Shown: positions 43,735 through 54,245, counted from the stretch's first letter. The stretch: 64,000 nt of DNA from Branchiostoma floridae (GCF_000003815.2 NC_049991.1:19551041-19615040); one strand, 5' to 3'. Program-made: numbers and translations. The notes: generated by a model from the letters alone, not told the origin.

Positions 43735-43995
43735 TGTCTCGCCTGTGTGCTGAATAATGAAGCCGCACACATGATAGAGCCAGCATCAAAGGAACGGAGG
43801 GTGAGGGTGCGCACTTGTAATAAAAGACATGACTGGTTTATATCCTCAGTCAGAGCAAAAGGCCAAATGTCATCGTGAATCATGGAGAGCAGAAATCAGC
43901 GGAGGAATCTGGAGGGAGATGGTTGCAGCATCCGCGGAATATCTATGATTGTATTGTGCTGATATTATTCAGATGGAAGAAGAATCAGTGACACA
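43735..43995. other. Unique block, candidate regulatory element
   Basis: GTGCTGAATAATGAAGCCGC, CAGCATCAAAGGAACGGAGG (TCF-like), GGGTGCGCACTTGTAATAAA and CATCCGCGGAATATCTATG. Bounded on the right by a duplicated segment. No long frame. Confidence 0.45.
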
Positions 43996-44200
43996 AACTT
44001 TGCTTTTTTTTTATTCAGAGTTCTGTTATGTATGATTTCCGTGGATTTTCAAGACATTCTGAGGCAAAGAAAACAGTTAAGTGGAAACAGACAGACCAAA
44101 TGCTGAACTTCACAACTATGTTAACATCATGCAACTGATATTATTCAGATGGAAGAAGAATCCCATACTTTCCTATATGCTTTTTTCATGCAGATTTCTG
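43960..44200 (+). repeat. Duplicated block edge, spacing 174 bp
   Basis: CTGATATTATTCAGATGGAA then GAAGAATC occurs at 43962 and 44136, followed by related GCTTTTTT...CAGA.TTCTGT segments. The first copy is the right edge of the unique block, again a block edge duplicated in tandem. Confidence 0.85.
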
Positions 44201-44640
44201 TCATGCTGACACTCTCAGTGCCTTCAGGTTGTGAAGCAGGTTCTCGAATGGTGAAAGCTTGACTTTCAGAGATTAAATCTCTCCCAAATTGCGCATGAAA
44301 AGTAACCCGTTTCAGGTTAAGCAACATTCTAACATGTCGGCCAAGTGAATAATTGAGCAGATAATGGCTCAAAGATTTGGAGACTTCTGCATGGTTTTAC
44401 CTGATAAAGGAAATTGCCAGGCTTTTACAGTTCTCTGCACTTTTGTGCTCCCAAAATTGGAGTCGTGTAGCACCTTTGCACCTACTAGATTTTCATATAG
44501 CGTTTCATATAGCCGTTGCTCAGTACTACACGTCATGATGTTCTTGACATTCATGTGTCAGAAGAAAATAACTTCTATAGAATTTTGGCTAATCACAATT
44601 ATTCTAAGCTTTTGATTTTGTTGGCATGCTTTACTGACAT
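44201..44640. other. Unique AT-rich sequence
   Basis: Short frames on both strands without domains. Nothing recognised. Confidence 0.4.
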
Positions 44641-44714
44641 TCTACTACTACTACTGTTACTACTTCTACTACTACTACTACTACTACTACAGTACTATTA
44701 CTATTAATACTACT
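44640..44714 (+). repeat. (CTA)n microsatellite
   Basis: About twenty CTA/TAC trinucleotides with a few interruptions (GTTAC, TTCTA, AGTA). Confidence 0.95.
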
Positions 44715-44894
44715 GTAAGTCTTTACAGACTATGACTCTATGCAAAGGAATTAACCGACAATGAGGACTACAGTACTCGTAAATGTACAACACTGACATT
44801 CTAGTATTTCATGTTTTGCGCCCAGTCCTTTTCAGTACACCTAAATTCTCAGGTTTGGTGTACCAGTACCCCTATTACCAAGATTGGATTTTGA

Positions 44895-45065
44895 GCCCTA
44901 CATACACAGGCAATGTTTAATTGTGTCGGGGTCAATAGCGCAGCACAATCATGCCTGCTTCCCCTCACCTGACCCAGTTTGCAGACCCCACTCGGGGTTT
45001 GATGGAAGCCGCTCTGGCTAGATGCGATGTTCTCCACATGGAATATTGCCATGGATTTCCATTCC
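44895..45065. other. Unique block, candidate regulatory element
   Basis: GGGGTCAATAGCGCAGCACA, CCTCACCTGACCCAGTTTGC and TCTGGCTAGATGCGATGTTC. Non-repetitive, higher in G+C than its flanks. Confidence 0.35.
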
Positions 45066-45171
45066 GGTATCTAGTCGTTTGAGAGACAAACCTATTGAAG
45101 CTTTGGTAATGATTGCAGATAGATGTGCAAAAGTTAGGTGTGACGGGTCATTCAGTGTAATATAACCAGCT

Positions 45172-45232
45172 GCTGCCACGCTGCATGCCTGCAAAGCTGG
45201 TGTGTTATGCCGAAGGGCAGTTATACCGGCTA
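45172..45232 (+). repeat. Dispersed relative of the 140-bp unit at 38.3-38.8 kb
   Basis: GCTGCATGCCTGCAAAGCTG then GTGTGTTATGCCGAAGGGCA matches the array words GCTGCATGCCTGCAAAGCTG and AGTGTTACACAGAAGGGCG at 38333-38373. Confidence 0.75.
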
Positions 45233-45384
45233 TATGACTACAGATACAGATACTGATTATTCCACACTATGCATTGCAGGTGGCTCATGGCTGAAATCAT
45301 TGCTGTATTCTTATACCATGTATGTGTAAAATATGTGTACAGACCTATTAGGACATCAAAAATGATGTTAACTGTAGCTCTGTT

Positions 45385-45480
45385 ATATATTTTGTCTGAC
45401 CCTTCCCTCTTGACCTCAATGAAACGCGGCCTGTGGGCCGACTTGAGCTTCTCATGAATAAACAAAGGTTCAAACAAGCA
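45385..45480 (+). mobile_element. 3' end of a non-LTR retrotransposon
   Basis: AATGAAACGCGGCCTGTGGG, CCGACTTGAGCTTCTCATGA, ATAAACAAAGGTTCAAAC. The GGCCTGTGGGCC hairpin followed by AATAAA and a short tail is typical of a LINE 3' end. No reading frame remains. Confidence 0.65.
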
Positions 45481-45990
45481 AACTACAGAACTAAAGCTCT
45501 ATGGTAATAAATCATAAACATCCCTTCGGTGTATGGAAATGCTGTGTAATATCACAATCAGTAATGCTGTTCACATTAAGATCTTGATATGTGTGTTGTG
45601 AAAATTCTTGTGCAACAGTGATCCATGGCTGTGTGTCTAAAGTGTATGTCCAATCTCTGTTGTACTCCAGGTTTAGCCCAGCCGTGCAGCAGTCTACTGC
45701 ATAGCGACACAACCCACACACACCAGCCTGTCTGCACATGCAGGGATCTTCCTTTCAAAACGCTGAGAAGTAACCGTGTCAGGAGAAGCCGGGCATTCCA
45801 CCACAGCTGAAACCATTGGTGAGCTTTTTTCTCATTCTTTTAATGTATGACTGTATATTTCTTGATATTAAAACCTTACAGTTGGGCTTGCACATCCCAG
45901 AGTGGCCTCTGCAGCCACAAGAGCGCTGGCTGCCAATATGAACACCACCTTACATTGATCTTGGTTAGCCAAGACCAGACTAGAGACATT
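45481..45990. other. Unique sequence, nothing firm
   Basis: Overlapping short frames on both strands around 45512-45810, none with a domain. Confidence 0.4.
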
Positions 45991-46430
45991 ATGGGCCAAT
46001 CGTGTACTCAATAGCAAAACGTTCTAGAAAATGATGCGCTATACAATCATATAGCACTGTAAATGCAAAGTCTTAGGAGATGTACTGTCAAAATCTACAA
46101 GGATAGAAATTAATATGTTATATACAGTAAGTTCCACTATGGGCCAACGGTGTGTTCAATAGGAAAATGTACTAGAAAATGATGTAACTGTACAATCATA
46201 TAGCACTGTGAGTGCAAAGTCTTAGGAGATGTACTGTCAAAATCTACAAGGATGGAACTTATGTTGTATACAGTAAGTTCCATTATGGGCCAACGTTGTG
46301 TTCAATAGGAAAATGTTCTAGAAAATGATGTACTGTACTATACAATCATATACTTCTTAGGAGATGTACTGTCAAAATCTACAAGGATGGAACTTATGTT
46401 ATATACAGTAAGTTCCATCATATTGTGGTC
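45990..46430 (+). repeat. Tandem array, unit about 147 bp, three copies
   Basis: CTAGAAAATGATG at 46024, 46172 and 46318: spacings of 148 and 146. Each copy is followed by TACAATCATATA, AGGAGATGTACTGTCAAAAT and ATACAGTAAGTTCCA. The copies are close to identical. Confidence 0.93.
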
Positions 46431-46914
46431 TTGTTAGGAACATGTCTTCAAATGGATGTTAAGTCCTACTTGCAATGACTTGCTAATTACACTAAACACC
46501 AGTTGACTACAAATAACATACAATTAGATTAGGTGAATAACTACTTTGTCCTGGTAATAATTTATATGGCTCTTCAATCATTAGAAACTGGTAGGCACAA
46601 AGCCCACAGGTTTTTTGTTCACTGAGATCCTAAAAAAAAAAGCTGATGCCTTCAAAGCCTTCGGAGTAGATACATTTTGTATACAATCATGTAACATTGG
46701 AAACAACGCAGCTCAGCTTACCCCTTATGTACAGAAAATAAACAAAACCCAACAAATAGTACCCCCAACATTCGTTTCGAACACCTCTGTCAAATACAGA
46801 GCTAGTGGGGCAGAAATGACTGCTTATATACAAATGAGATTTGTACTCATTGAATGTGTTGCCTTTTTTATCAATGAAAGCATAGCTTTTTTCTTTGGCC
46901 CATTCTAAGGAGGT
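46431..46914. other. AT-rich sequence, nothing recognised
   Basis: A 97-codon plus frame and a 95-codon minus frame overlap and show no domain. Confidence 0.4.
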
Positions 46915-47069
46915 GTCAGGACCAAGAAAAGCTGAATCAAAGACAGTCTGTACAATTAACAAGCTAGCTGCCACAGCATTTTTTTGTCTGTAAGTTGCTG
47001 TTTTGGTGTTTGAAACAGAACCTTCAAGAAATAAGGGGAAGAGGCTTTAGTATCCATATACATGTAGTA

Positions 47070-47671
47070 CCGTATATTCTCGAATAAAGTACGCACCCCA
47101 ATTAAAGTACGCACCCCTGATTTTGGACAAGTCTTAGACAGATCTTTGGGACTGAAAGGTAAAATGGAAAAACTCAAATAAAGTATGCACCCCTTCTCCA
47201 CCAATTTTGAACAGACCTTTAACTGGATAAATTCAAATTTATGATGTTTTCCCAAGGTTATTTTGCATGAAATAACCTGCATTTACACTGTCATTGTCTC
47301 TATGAACTTGTGAATTGCCTACTGCAAATTATAAAAATCACTGAGAACTGGTAGAAGAAATCAGGAAAAACCAGTTGTACAAGTCAAAGTCACTAACTCA
47401 AAAGGATTGTATGCAAATGCCAATCTTATGTAAATCATGTTTAGACAATTTCTTTGTTTCATGTTTAGACAACTACAAGACAACAACAATGTGCATGTTT
47501 TGAAACATTACTAGAAGTGTAGCTCCACCTTGCTTTATTTTAGGCTTTTTTTACCATTTCTCTGTGCAGTGACCTGAAATAAAGTACGCACCCCAACTTT
47601 GGCAACAACTTGTAGCACCTTTTCAATTTTGAAAAGTTAAAAAAGTGCGTACTTTATTCGAGAATATACGG
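47070..47671. mobile_element. TA-flanked MITE with perfect 29-bp inverted ends
   Basis: TACCGTATATTCTCGAATAA... at 47068-47096 is the exact reverse complement of 47645-47673, TA included. The TA pair at each end fits a Tc1/mariner-type target. The word AAAGTACGCACCCC (one base may vary) recurs at about 47086, 47105, 47179 and 47581, likely subterminal binding repeats. The 108-codon minus frame at 46956-47282 crosses the boundary and is not a gene. Confidence 0.92.
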
Positions 47672-48203
47672 TATACCAGCCCACTCCCCCAAACAGGCAG
47701 GCAGGAATCCCTAAATCAAATATAGTCTGAAAAACTAATAAGCTACATGTTGTAGCTGCGGCAGCCTTCGTTGTTCATCAGTTGCTGTTTTGGTGTTTGA
47801 AATAAAACCTTGAACATATGGGGGTGGGGTTTCAGGATCTATATAGTATGTAGTATGATACCAGCCCACTCCCTCAAACAGGTAGGCAGGAATCCCTAAA
47901 TCAAAGACAGTCTGTACAATTAATCAACAAGCTATCAGTAGCTGTTTTTTTTGTTCATCAGTTGCTCCTTTGGTGTTTGAAATAGAACCTTGAACAAACA
48001 GGGGGTGGGGCTTTGGGATCTATCTACCAGCCCACTCCCTCAAACAGGTAGATAGAAATCCCTAAATCAAAGACAGTCTGACTACAACTAACAAGCTAGT
48101 TGCGGCAGCGTTTTTCTCCATCATGTGCTGTCTTGGACAGTGATGTTTAATTTTGAACCTTGAACAAACGTGTTAATAGGGGTGGGGCTTCTGGATCTAC
48201 CTA

Positions 48204-48388
48204 ACGCTAGTTCACCTTTATCTGCGGGGTAACCTATATTCGTTGTTTTCAAAAGCAGGGTATTTAGCAGGCTATCATGCCGACAAAATGTTGAAAAAAC
48301 ATTACAATTTGAAACCACTGTCCGTCGACTGGACTGTTTTGAAAAACAACAGATATAGGTTACCCAATGGATAAAGATGAACTAGCAT
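48204..48388. mobile_element. Palindromic TA-MITE, copy 2 of 5
   Basis: Starts ACGCTAGTTCACCTTTATCT and ends GATAAAGATGAACTAGCAT. The left TA is at 48202-48203; the right TA is lost. Slightly shorter than the other copies and placed within the 170-bp array. Confidence 0.8.
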
Positions 48389-48394
48389 CTCGTG

Positions 48395-48725
48395 CCCCCC
48401 CAACGAGCTACAGCATCTGGCAGGCAACTGAGAAATCAGAACATGTTCTCAGTGCCTAAAGCAAGAACTGAAAGACTGAGACGGTCCTTTGTGCACACAG
48501 CTGTCAGACTGTTCAATTACTCTTAGACTACTGCTCAGTAATGTTATTGGGTCTCGCACTGGCCTCCCGGTTGTTTCACTTACTGACTCGTTTGTAACCT
48601 GCATTTGTATGTCTATGCCATGTTTTTATTGAGACCATTTGTAACAAATCACACTTAATTCAGGAGGTCTGTGGCCTCCTGCTCACGTGGATTTGTGTGT
48701 GTGAAAACAAATGAACAAAGTGTAT
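48395..48725 (+). mobile_element. LINE fragment with ORF2 C-terminus and 3' end
   Basis: The frame reads RNQNMFSVPKARTERLRRSF then VHTAVRLFNYS and a stop at about 48528. F-S-V-P-x-x-R-T-x-R-x-R-x-S-F-x-x-x-A-x-R-L-N is a familiar LINE ORF2 terminus. The following 190 bp are untranslated, with GGAGGTCTGTGGCCTCC (hairpin) and a GAAAACAAATGAACAAAG tail. Strongly 5'-truncated. Confidence 0.75.
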
Positions 48726-48749
48726 TACCAGCTCACTCCCTCAAACAGG

Positions 48750-48895
48750 TAGGCGTGAACCCCTGGAAGAGGCCCCCAGTTGAGTTGGGCGTTTACATTG
48801 ATTAAACCATCAGACTAAGTCGCTGCATCGCTGACAGCCATCTGCAGCACAGCAACAATTAGGCTGCGTCAGGGAAAAGGGGTGGTTCTGTGGGA
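48750..48895. other. Unique block at the array's right edge
   Basis: GTTGAGTTGGGCGTTTACAT, TTGATTAAACCATC and AGCAACAATTAGGCTGCGTC; compact, non-repetitive, with homeodomain-like cores. Confidence 0.35.
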
Positions 48896-49366
48896 GGTTT
48901 TCCTCTTTTTTTTTTTTTAAATCAGGTTTGTAGGGCCTGATGTTACCATCATGAAGATGAAGAGTGGCCTATAGCGATAACTGTTACTAAGCAGCAAACA
49001 TTGCTGTTCAAAACAGTAGAAGCTAACATCAAAGTATAACGTTACCTTTGCAACTAATTTCTTCTTCCATTTATTAAGGTATGGTGAAACAGGTACAAAA
49101 TGTAATAAGAGCAAACTTTGCAATAGCAGATTGAAGGTTATTGAGTTTTCCAAAACCTGAGATATTATACTGGCTGTGATAATGCCACATTTATTGTGAT
49201 TGGAATTGCTATTGATGGAAAATAGGGCCCTAAAACTCAGCATGAGGGTTATATGAGCTCATAATGCCCCGCAGATTGGGGCTCCGCAGCAAATAAAAGG
49301 GGAGGAGATGGAAATTGAGCAAGACAGGATTGTGGACGGGGTTTGTGCAGTTTTGTTATAACGTTA
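48896..49366. other. AT-rich sequence, nothing firm
   Basis: Contains a T tract at 48904-48918 and a 108-codon minus frame without a domain. A small GC patch, AATGCCCCGCAGATTGGGGC, can form a hairpin (GCCCC/GGGGC). Confidence 0.4.
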
Positions 49367-49580
49367 AAGTTAGTTCGCCTTTATCTGCGGGGTAACCTAC
49401 ATGATTGTATAATATAAAAACAGGGTATTCAGGGATTCAAGTCAATAGACGTTGGTAACAGAACAGAATATTTTTCAAAATTGCAGTTACTTTGAAGCCA
49501 CCTTCTGTCTACTTGATATCCCCAAATATATTTGATTACATCGAATATAGGTCAAACTGTGTATTATGGTGAACTAGTGT
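49367..49580. mobile_element. Palindromic TA-MITE, copy 3 of 5
   Basis: Starts AAGTTAGTTCGCCTTTATCT after TA (49365-49366) and ends ATGGTGAACTAGTGT. The most diverged of the five copies in its right arm. Confidence 0.75.
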
Positions 49581-49599
49581 TGACATTCTTTTTGTTATA

Positions 49600-49825
49600 T
49601 CCATGTTCAAATCCTGTCATATTACTGATCTTTTGCCCTTGGGAAAGGCACTTTACACCACTTTTTCCACTCCACCCAGATGTAAAAATGGAACCTATTA
49701 ACTTTGTTTTGGAGGTGAAAGGCAGTAGGAGGAGAAGGTTGGACCTTGCCTGCCAATACCATGCCCTAGACACATTGGGTAACAACCCACTGTCCATACA
49801 GCCTTAAAAGTCTATGGGGCTACCT
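49600..49825 (+). mobile_element. SINE-2, body with B-box remnant
   Basis: ATGTTCAAATCCTGTCATAT retains the B-box core. The body TTTGCCCTTGGGAAAGGCAC, TCCACCCAGATGTAAAAATG and CCAATACCATGCCCTAGACA matches 32440-32585. The left part is replaced by the MITE at 49367-49580. Confidence 0.8.
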
Positions 49826-49832
49826 AACCTTA

Positions 49833-50177
49833 CAGGGCTCGAAATACAACCTGCATATGCAGGTTAGTACCTCAGGTAAACTTGGAGCTGTGCAGGTATT
49901 TGTGATATCTACCTGCACCTAACCTGCACTGGTCCATGTACTGGGTTTTATACATAGATGTTCGATAATGTAGGTGTATATGATTTTTATCAGCTGCATT
50001 TGACTGTTACCGCCTATGAAGTATAAAAGAAAAAATAGCAATGGTTCTTGAACAATTTTAATATGATCCATATTTCCTAACTTCAGAGTGGTGCAGGTGA
50101 AATTTGTCTGGTGCAGGTAATTTTCAATGTTATCTGCACCAGTGCAGGTATGCAGGAAAACAGTATTTCGATCCCTG
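49833..50177 (+). mobile_element. hAT-D element, intact, 5-bp target duplication
   Basis: 345 bp; starts CAGGGCTCGAAATAC and ends GTATTTCGATCCCTG. CCTTA immediately precedes (49828-49832) and follows (50178-50182). A 5-bp duplication would place it with the hAT-like groups that make 5-bp rather than 8-bp duplications. Subterminal GTGCAGGT words in both orientations recur about six times. Non-coding. Confidence 0.85.
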
Positions 50178-50182
50178 CCTTA

Positions 50183-50715
50183 TCTATTGTGTTGTTGACA
50201 GCAGAAGTCAGCAATGAATGAATTACACTCCCAGGATATAGTTGGATGGTACTCTTTTATGAATTTATGGTCCTCTTCTCTCCTCTTCACAGACCATAAT
50301 ACGTACAACAATATGTTCACATAATCATTATATAGCCGTTACTTTGGACTGTCTATATTTTGGGTAGCAGATTCTAAGAGGAGAAGAAATAGAATATCCT
50401 TAAAGCATTCTAAAAGCAAATTCTTCTTTCTTGAAGCTTGGTCTTAGTATCAAAATTATGATTTTTATCATATAAAGTGTTCATTGATATGAATGAAAAA
50501 CTATCTCCTGACTTTTTATTCATTTCCCTTATGGTTTAAACTTCAAGAACTTTTTGATGTAGGATTCCGCTTCAAAATTTGATCATATTGAGTCCTTTTC
50601 ACTGTAGAGAATGCAGGTTTATGTAGAATTATACATTATTGCTCAATTTCTCCAAAGCTCAAAAGAAGCAAGAGACTGGAAAGGTTATAAGGATCAGCTC
50701 CATAAATATGATATA
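50183..50715. other. AT-rich unique sequence
   Basis: Nothing recognised. Confidence 0.45.
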
Positions 50716-51000
50716 TATCTTCTGATAAAGCCATGCACCGGCACTGCTTCAGACAATGGCTACGGTCTCTCCCTCGTTTTATTGAGTGGGATTTTTAGTG
50801 AGTCTATACTGTTATTGTTTCATGACTGTGGGAGTAGCAGGCTTGGACAGGGTCCAGCATGTGGGTTGTGTGATGGATGGAGTGGATTTTACAGGAAAAC
50901 TGCGCGTAATGACGGGACCATAACGTCTGTGTTCTGCTGAGGTCTGGCGTATGATGGGGACGATATTTCAAATCAGGTATGAAATATTCCTCCTGATGTT
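50715..51000. other. Unique block, candidate regulatory element
   Basis: CACCGGCACTGCTTCAGACA, CTCGTTTTATTGAGTGGG (a Cdx/Hox-like TTTATTG word) and ACTGCGCGTAATGACGGGAC. A 109-codon plus frame starting in AT-rich DNA crosses it, without a domain. Confidence 0.35.
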
Positions 51001-51121
51001 ACTGAAAGGTGTAACGGTTATAGAATGCCAGAATTGAATGAGTCTGCTGCAGTTCTGATAAAAACAGGTAGGCTAAAAATACCTTTTATGATATTTGTAA
51101 TGCTTGTAGCATATTCACCAG

Positions 51122-51555
51122 TAGGGCTGGGTATCGGTACATTGTACCGGTACAAAACCGGTTTTTCTTATTGGACCGGTCCAGAAAAACCGGACCTGAA
51201 AAAATTAGGTGCACCGGATGTTGGACCGATTAGAGAATTAACAGATTATTTTATCAGGCATTCACATGTTTTGGCGCTTGCAAGTGGAAGAAAATAACAA
51301 GAGTGAAGTAGAGTAGAGTTTATAGTAATTTCTACCAAGTTTTACAGCCAATCGCACAGGTGCAGTTAGCGTTGTAGGATTTTAAAACGCCAGTGTAAGT
51401 CTAATACTCCACCAAACAGATTTCTTTGTAGTGAAATGGACCATTGGTATGAGCCATACTGCATCAGGTCCAGGTTCAGGTCTGGACCTGGACCTGATCC
51501 TTTGGGACCTAAACCGGACCTGGACCTGAATTTTCTGTACCGGTACCCAGCTCTA
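51122..51555 (+). mobile_element. hAT-A element with exact 8-bp target duplication
   Basis: 434 bp; starts TAGGGCTGGGTATCGGTAC and ends GTACCGGTACCCAGCTCTA. TTCACCAG flanks it on both sides (51114-51121, 51556-51563). The inner sequence follows the 25034 copy closely (TTATTGGACCGGTCC, GCACCGGATGTTGGACC). No transposase. Confidence 0.95.
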
Positions 51556-51564
51556 TTCACCAGT

Positions 51565-51835
51565 GCACTGCCATAGTGGGTAGAGTGTTCACTTTGCATT
51601 TGGTGGGTTGCGAGTTTGATCCCTGGCTGAGTCATACCTAGAAAATGAATGCTTTATCTGCTTAGCACTCAGCATTTGGTAAAGAGAATGGTATGTAATT
51701 GAACACACATACATGTACTACATGACTACTACCATAACGGTAACCACTGGACTAGTCCCCTGCTATAGCTATTGCACAAAGCTGTGTGGCCTAAGGGTTA
51801 TTGAATTGGAGATGGGCACCACCCTTGAAATACAA
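51565..51835 (+). mobile_element. SINE-1, most complete copy
   Basis: ACTGCCATAGTGGGTAGAGT (A-box region), TGCGAGTTTGATCCCTGGCT (B box), body CTTTATCTGCTTAGCACTCA, tail GGACTAGTCCCCTGCTATAG and GATGGGCACCACCC. It lies one base after the right target duplication of the hAT-A element. Amplified tails of this family form the array at 22310-22670. Confidence 0.85.
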
Positions 51836-52015
51836 CACTCTCCTATCATGTACATCACTAATTTTGTGATTAGTGTTTTAGCTCATTTTTCATTTAGTTA
51901 AGTTGTATTTATATGTTGGTTTAGTTTCCGTTTTCACTCATTCAACCACATGTCTTCCCTTGTGCATTTAGCCTTTGGGCTTGAACATGCAATAAAGATT
52001 ATCATTATTATATCA
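51836..52015 (+). mobile_element. 3' end of a non-LTR retrotransposon
   Basis: CATTTAGCCTTTGGGCTTGA then ACATGCAATAAAGATTATC and an ATTATT-rich tail. AATAAAGATT with a short repeat tail is typical of LINE 3' ends. It might instead be the tail of the SINE before it, borrowed from its partner LINE. Confidence 0.6.
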
Positions 52016-52690
52016 TTATTCTTACTTCAAGATGTCAAAGAACAAAAAGGAATGATTTGTAATGTGCTCAAGCAGCTTTTATTCTTATGTACATCAAAAC
52101 TCAAGGCCTTTTTATCTTTACTGATGCAATTTGCATTCCTTTTTGAAATATGTCACTCTCTTTAATTTTTCATTTGAAATGTATTACAACCAAATAAGTC
52201 ATTTGCGCTGTGATTGATATTCTACACAATGTACATAAAAACTCCTTTTTCTCGTTACAGTTGAAATCCATTTTGAAATACTGTATGTCACTGTCTTATT
52301 TCATTTACTTTGAAATGTCAAATTTAAGAACAAAAATGTTATGTTCCTAAGCTACTTTCATTCTACACAATGTACATCCAAACTGAATTTTTTTTTATTT
52401 TTCACGTTACAATTGCATTCCATTTTGAAATACGTCAATCTCTTTGAGTTCATTTTTACTTTGAATTGTCTAAAAACAATAAGAAATGATTTTTAATCTA
52501 CTTATTAATAAGCTGCTTTCAGTCTAAACTCAAGGCCTTTTAATTTTTTGGGTTACTATTGCTTTCCTTATGAAATACGTAACGAAATGATTTCCAATTT
52601 ACTCAACCTGCTTTCATTCTATACATGTACGTCGAGGCCCTTTTATTTTTCCCGTTACAATTGCTTTCCATTTTGAAATACGTCCCTTAT
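52016..52690 (+). repeat. Diverged tandem array, unit about 100-150 bp, five copies
   Basis: TTGAAATACGTC or a variant at 52142, 52272, 52423, 52571 and 52672. Units share TACAATTGCTTTCCATTTTG, CTCAAGGCCTTTT, CTTTCATTCTACACAATGTA and AAATGATTT phrases. It runs directly into the next unique block. Confidence 0.88.
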
Positions 52691-52940
52691 CCTCCCTTCA
52701 AAGCAGGCCCTCTCACGCTTCCATCGTCCGCTGCAAAACGCGCCATGATTGTGCGGGGGCCTCCGGCTTGCTCTTTGACTTTGAGGCAAATTGGACGAGG
52801 GAGAGAGACGTACCAAAAGTGGCAGATAATCCTTTAAGTGAGTTTTGCTTTCAAGAAAGTGCCTGCCCGATTCCGCAAGGACCCTCCTCTATTAAGGGTC
52901 TTTCAGAAAGCGATTCCTCCTAGAGAGGCTTGCACAGACT
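52690..52940. other. Unique CpG-containing block after the array
   Basis: CTTCCATCGTCCGCTGCAAA, ACGCGCCATGATTGTGCGGG, GGCAAATTGGACGAGGGAG and CCTTTAAGTGAGTTTTGC (NK2-like AAGTG). CCTCTATTAAGGGTC follows. No frame beyond 70 codons. Confidence 0.45.
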
Positions 52941-53235
52941 GTGGGGGGAGAAAATAAAAGGGTCGTTATGCAGGAAGTTGAACCTAACACATTATGCGGA
53001 CATGCCGGGGTCACGTTGTTATGGGTTAGAAGCTTTGCAGAGCACACGCAGGAGTGTGTTTTTAGAGTGAACCATATAACAACTATCATCACTGCCTTCA
53101 TGTGCCATGTAAACTTTGTCCTTCATTTTTCACAAACATTATGACCGTACATCCCAGGCAAGCTTTGTAACATCACGTGTCAAAAAGTGGCAAAGTTACA
53201 ATCATGTAGTCTAAGGTATCCACTTAAAGAAGAGA
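52941..53235. other. Unique sequence, nothing firm
   Basis: Frames on both strands have no domain. Confidence 0.4.
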
Positions 53236-53237
53236 TA

Positions 53238-53452
53238 ACGCTAGTTCACCTTTATCCGAGGGGTAACCTATATCCGTTGCTTTGCAAAACAGTGTATTTA
53301 GGCACATCAATTCGACGGGTGGTAGTTTTAAACTGCAATGTACTGAAAATATCGACATTTTAAACCAACGTCCGTCAATGAGATTTCCCCCAATACCATG
53401 TTTTTAAAAGCAAAGGATATAGGTTACCCAATGGACGAAGGTGAACTAGCGT
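53238..53452. mobile_element. Palindromic TA-MITE, copy 4 of 5
   Basis: 215 bp; starts ACGCTAGTTCACCTTTATCC and ends GAAGGTGAACTAGCGT with TA on both sides. Inverted arms extend about 58 bp (GGGTAACCTATATCC on each). The best-preserved copy. Confidence 0.9.
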
Positions 53453-53469
53453 TACATGTAGGTAATTTT

Positions 53470-53790
53470 TTGCCAGGCCTAATATTGTACGCATTGCAAC
53501 GTCCATGAGATAAGGTTCAGAACTGCTAAATTGTGTTCTTGCCACCTCAAGCAAGTTATGACTCTCTCAGACTCACTCTCATTGTTGAAAAAGAAGAATT
53601 TAAGAAGGAAGACAATGAAGTTATCAATTACTAGTCTGTCGTCAACTTTTCCTAACCTTTTGAGGATAATGTATGCATTGCAGCATCCCCGAGACATGAT
53701 TCAGAACGGTTAAATTGTATCCTTGCCACCTCAAGCAAGTTACGACGCCTTCAGCTCACATCTGTTCTTTATCTTAACAACTTCACCGTT
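53470..53790 (+). repeat. Tandem duplication, spacing about 183 bp
   Basis: TTGTGTTCTTGCCACCTCAA then GCAAGTTATGAC (53531) matches TTGTATCCTTGCCACCTCAA then GCAAGTTACGAC (53714), each preceded by a GCATTGCARC...GATTCAGAAC-like stretch. Confidence 0.85.
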
Positions 53791-53899
53791 CATCACTCCC
53801 TGCATGACATCACCCTTTCTCCAAGTTGTTTCAACAACTTCTTAAGGAGATTACCTTCCAAAGTTCCAAACTTCAAGGCTCTCACTCCGAAGATCACAG

Positions 53900-54245
53900 C
53901 GTGTGCTTATTCCACAGATTTGCGGTAATAGCATTTAGCGGATAGAGGGATTTGCCCAAACCAACAGAACAGAAAGAATTCAAGCAGAGCGCTTTCTTCA
54001 ATGTCACTTCAAGGTCGTGCGGAATCCCCACAGAGGCCGGGATTCTGGTTTTCTCGCATGCCAGCCCACCCCCACCCTTCGCCGATGGATTACGATTCCG
54101 TCATTGCCGCCGCTTTCCCATACGTCAAGGAGCGTTATTACACGGAAGAATCACCGTCAAATTTCCTGCGAAGGAAACTTAGGATAACATTTATCAAACC
54201 CTGCCTGCTATTATCCCTGAATTGATTCAGGACGGCACTGCATTT
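53900..54245. other. Unique CpG-containing block, candidate regulatory element
   Basis: TTGCGGTAATAGCATTTAGC, TGTCACTTCAAGGTCGTGCG (nuclear-receptor-like TCAAGGTC), CGATTCCGTCATTGCCGCC, TTATTACACGGAAGAATCA and a GAATTGATTCAGG edge. Overlapping frames of 74-76 codons have no domain. Confidence 0.45.

Larger units (their letters stand above)
46915..48795 (+). repeat. Tandem array (unit about 170 bp) interrupted by three mobile elements
   Basis: CCAGCCCACTCCCTCAAACA or a variant at 47676, 47861, 48027 and 48729, with ATCAAAGACAGTCTGTACAA, TTGCTGTTTTGGTGTTTGAA and GAACCTTGAACAAACA-like phrases; a leftmost unit starts near 46915. The array is split by the MITE 47070-47671, the MITE 48204-48388 and a LINE tail 48395-48725, so the array is older than all three. 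Confidence 0.9.
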
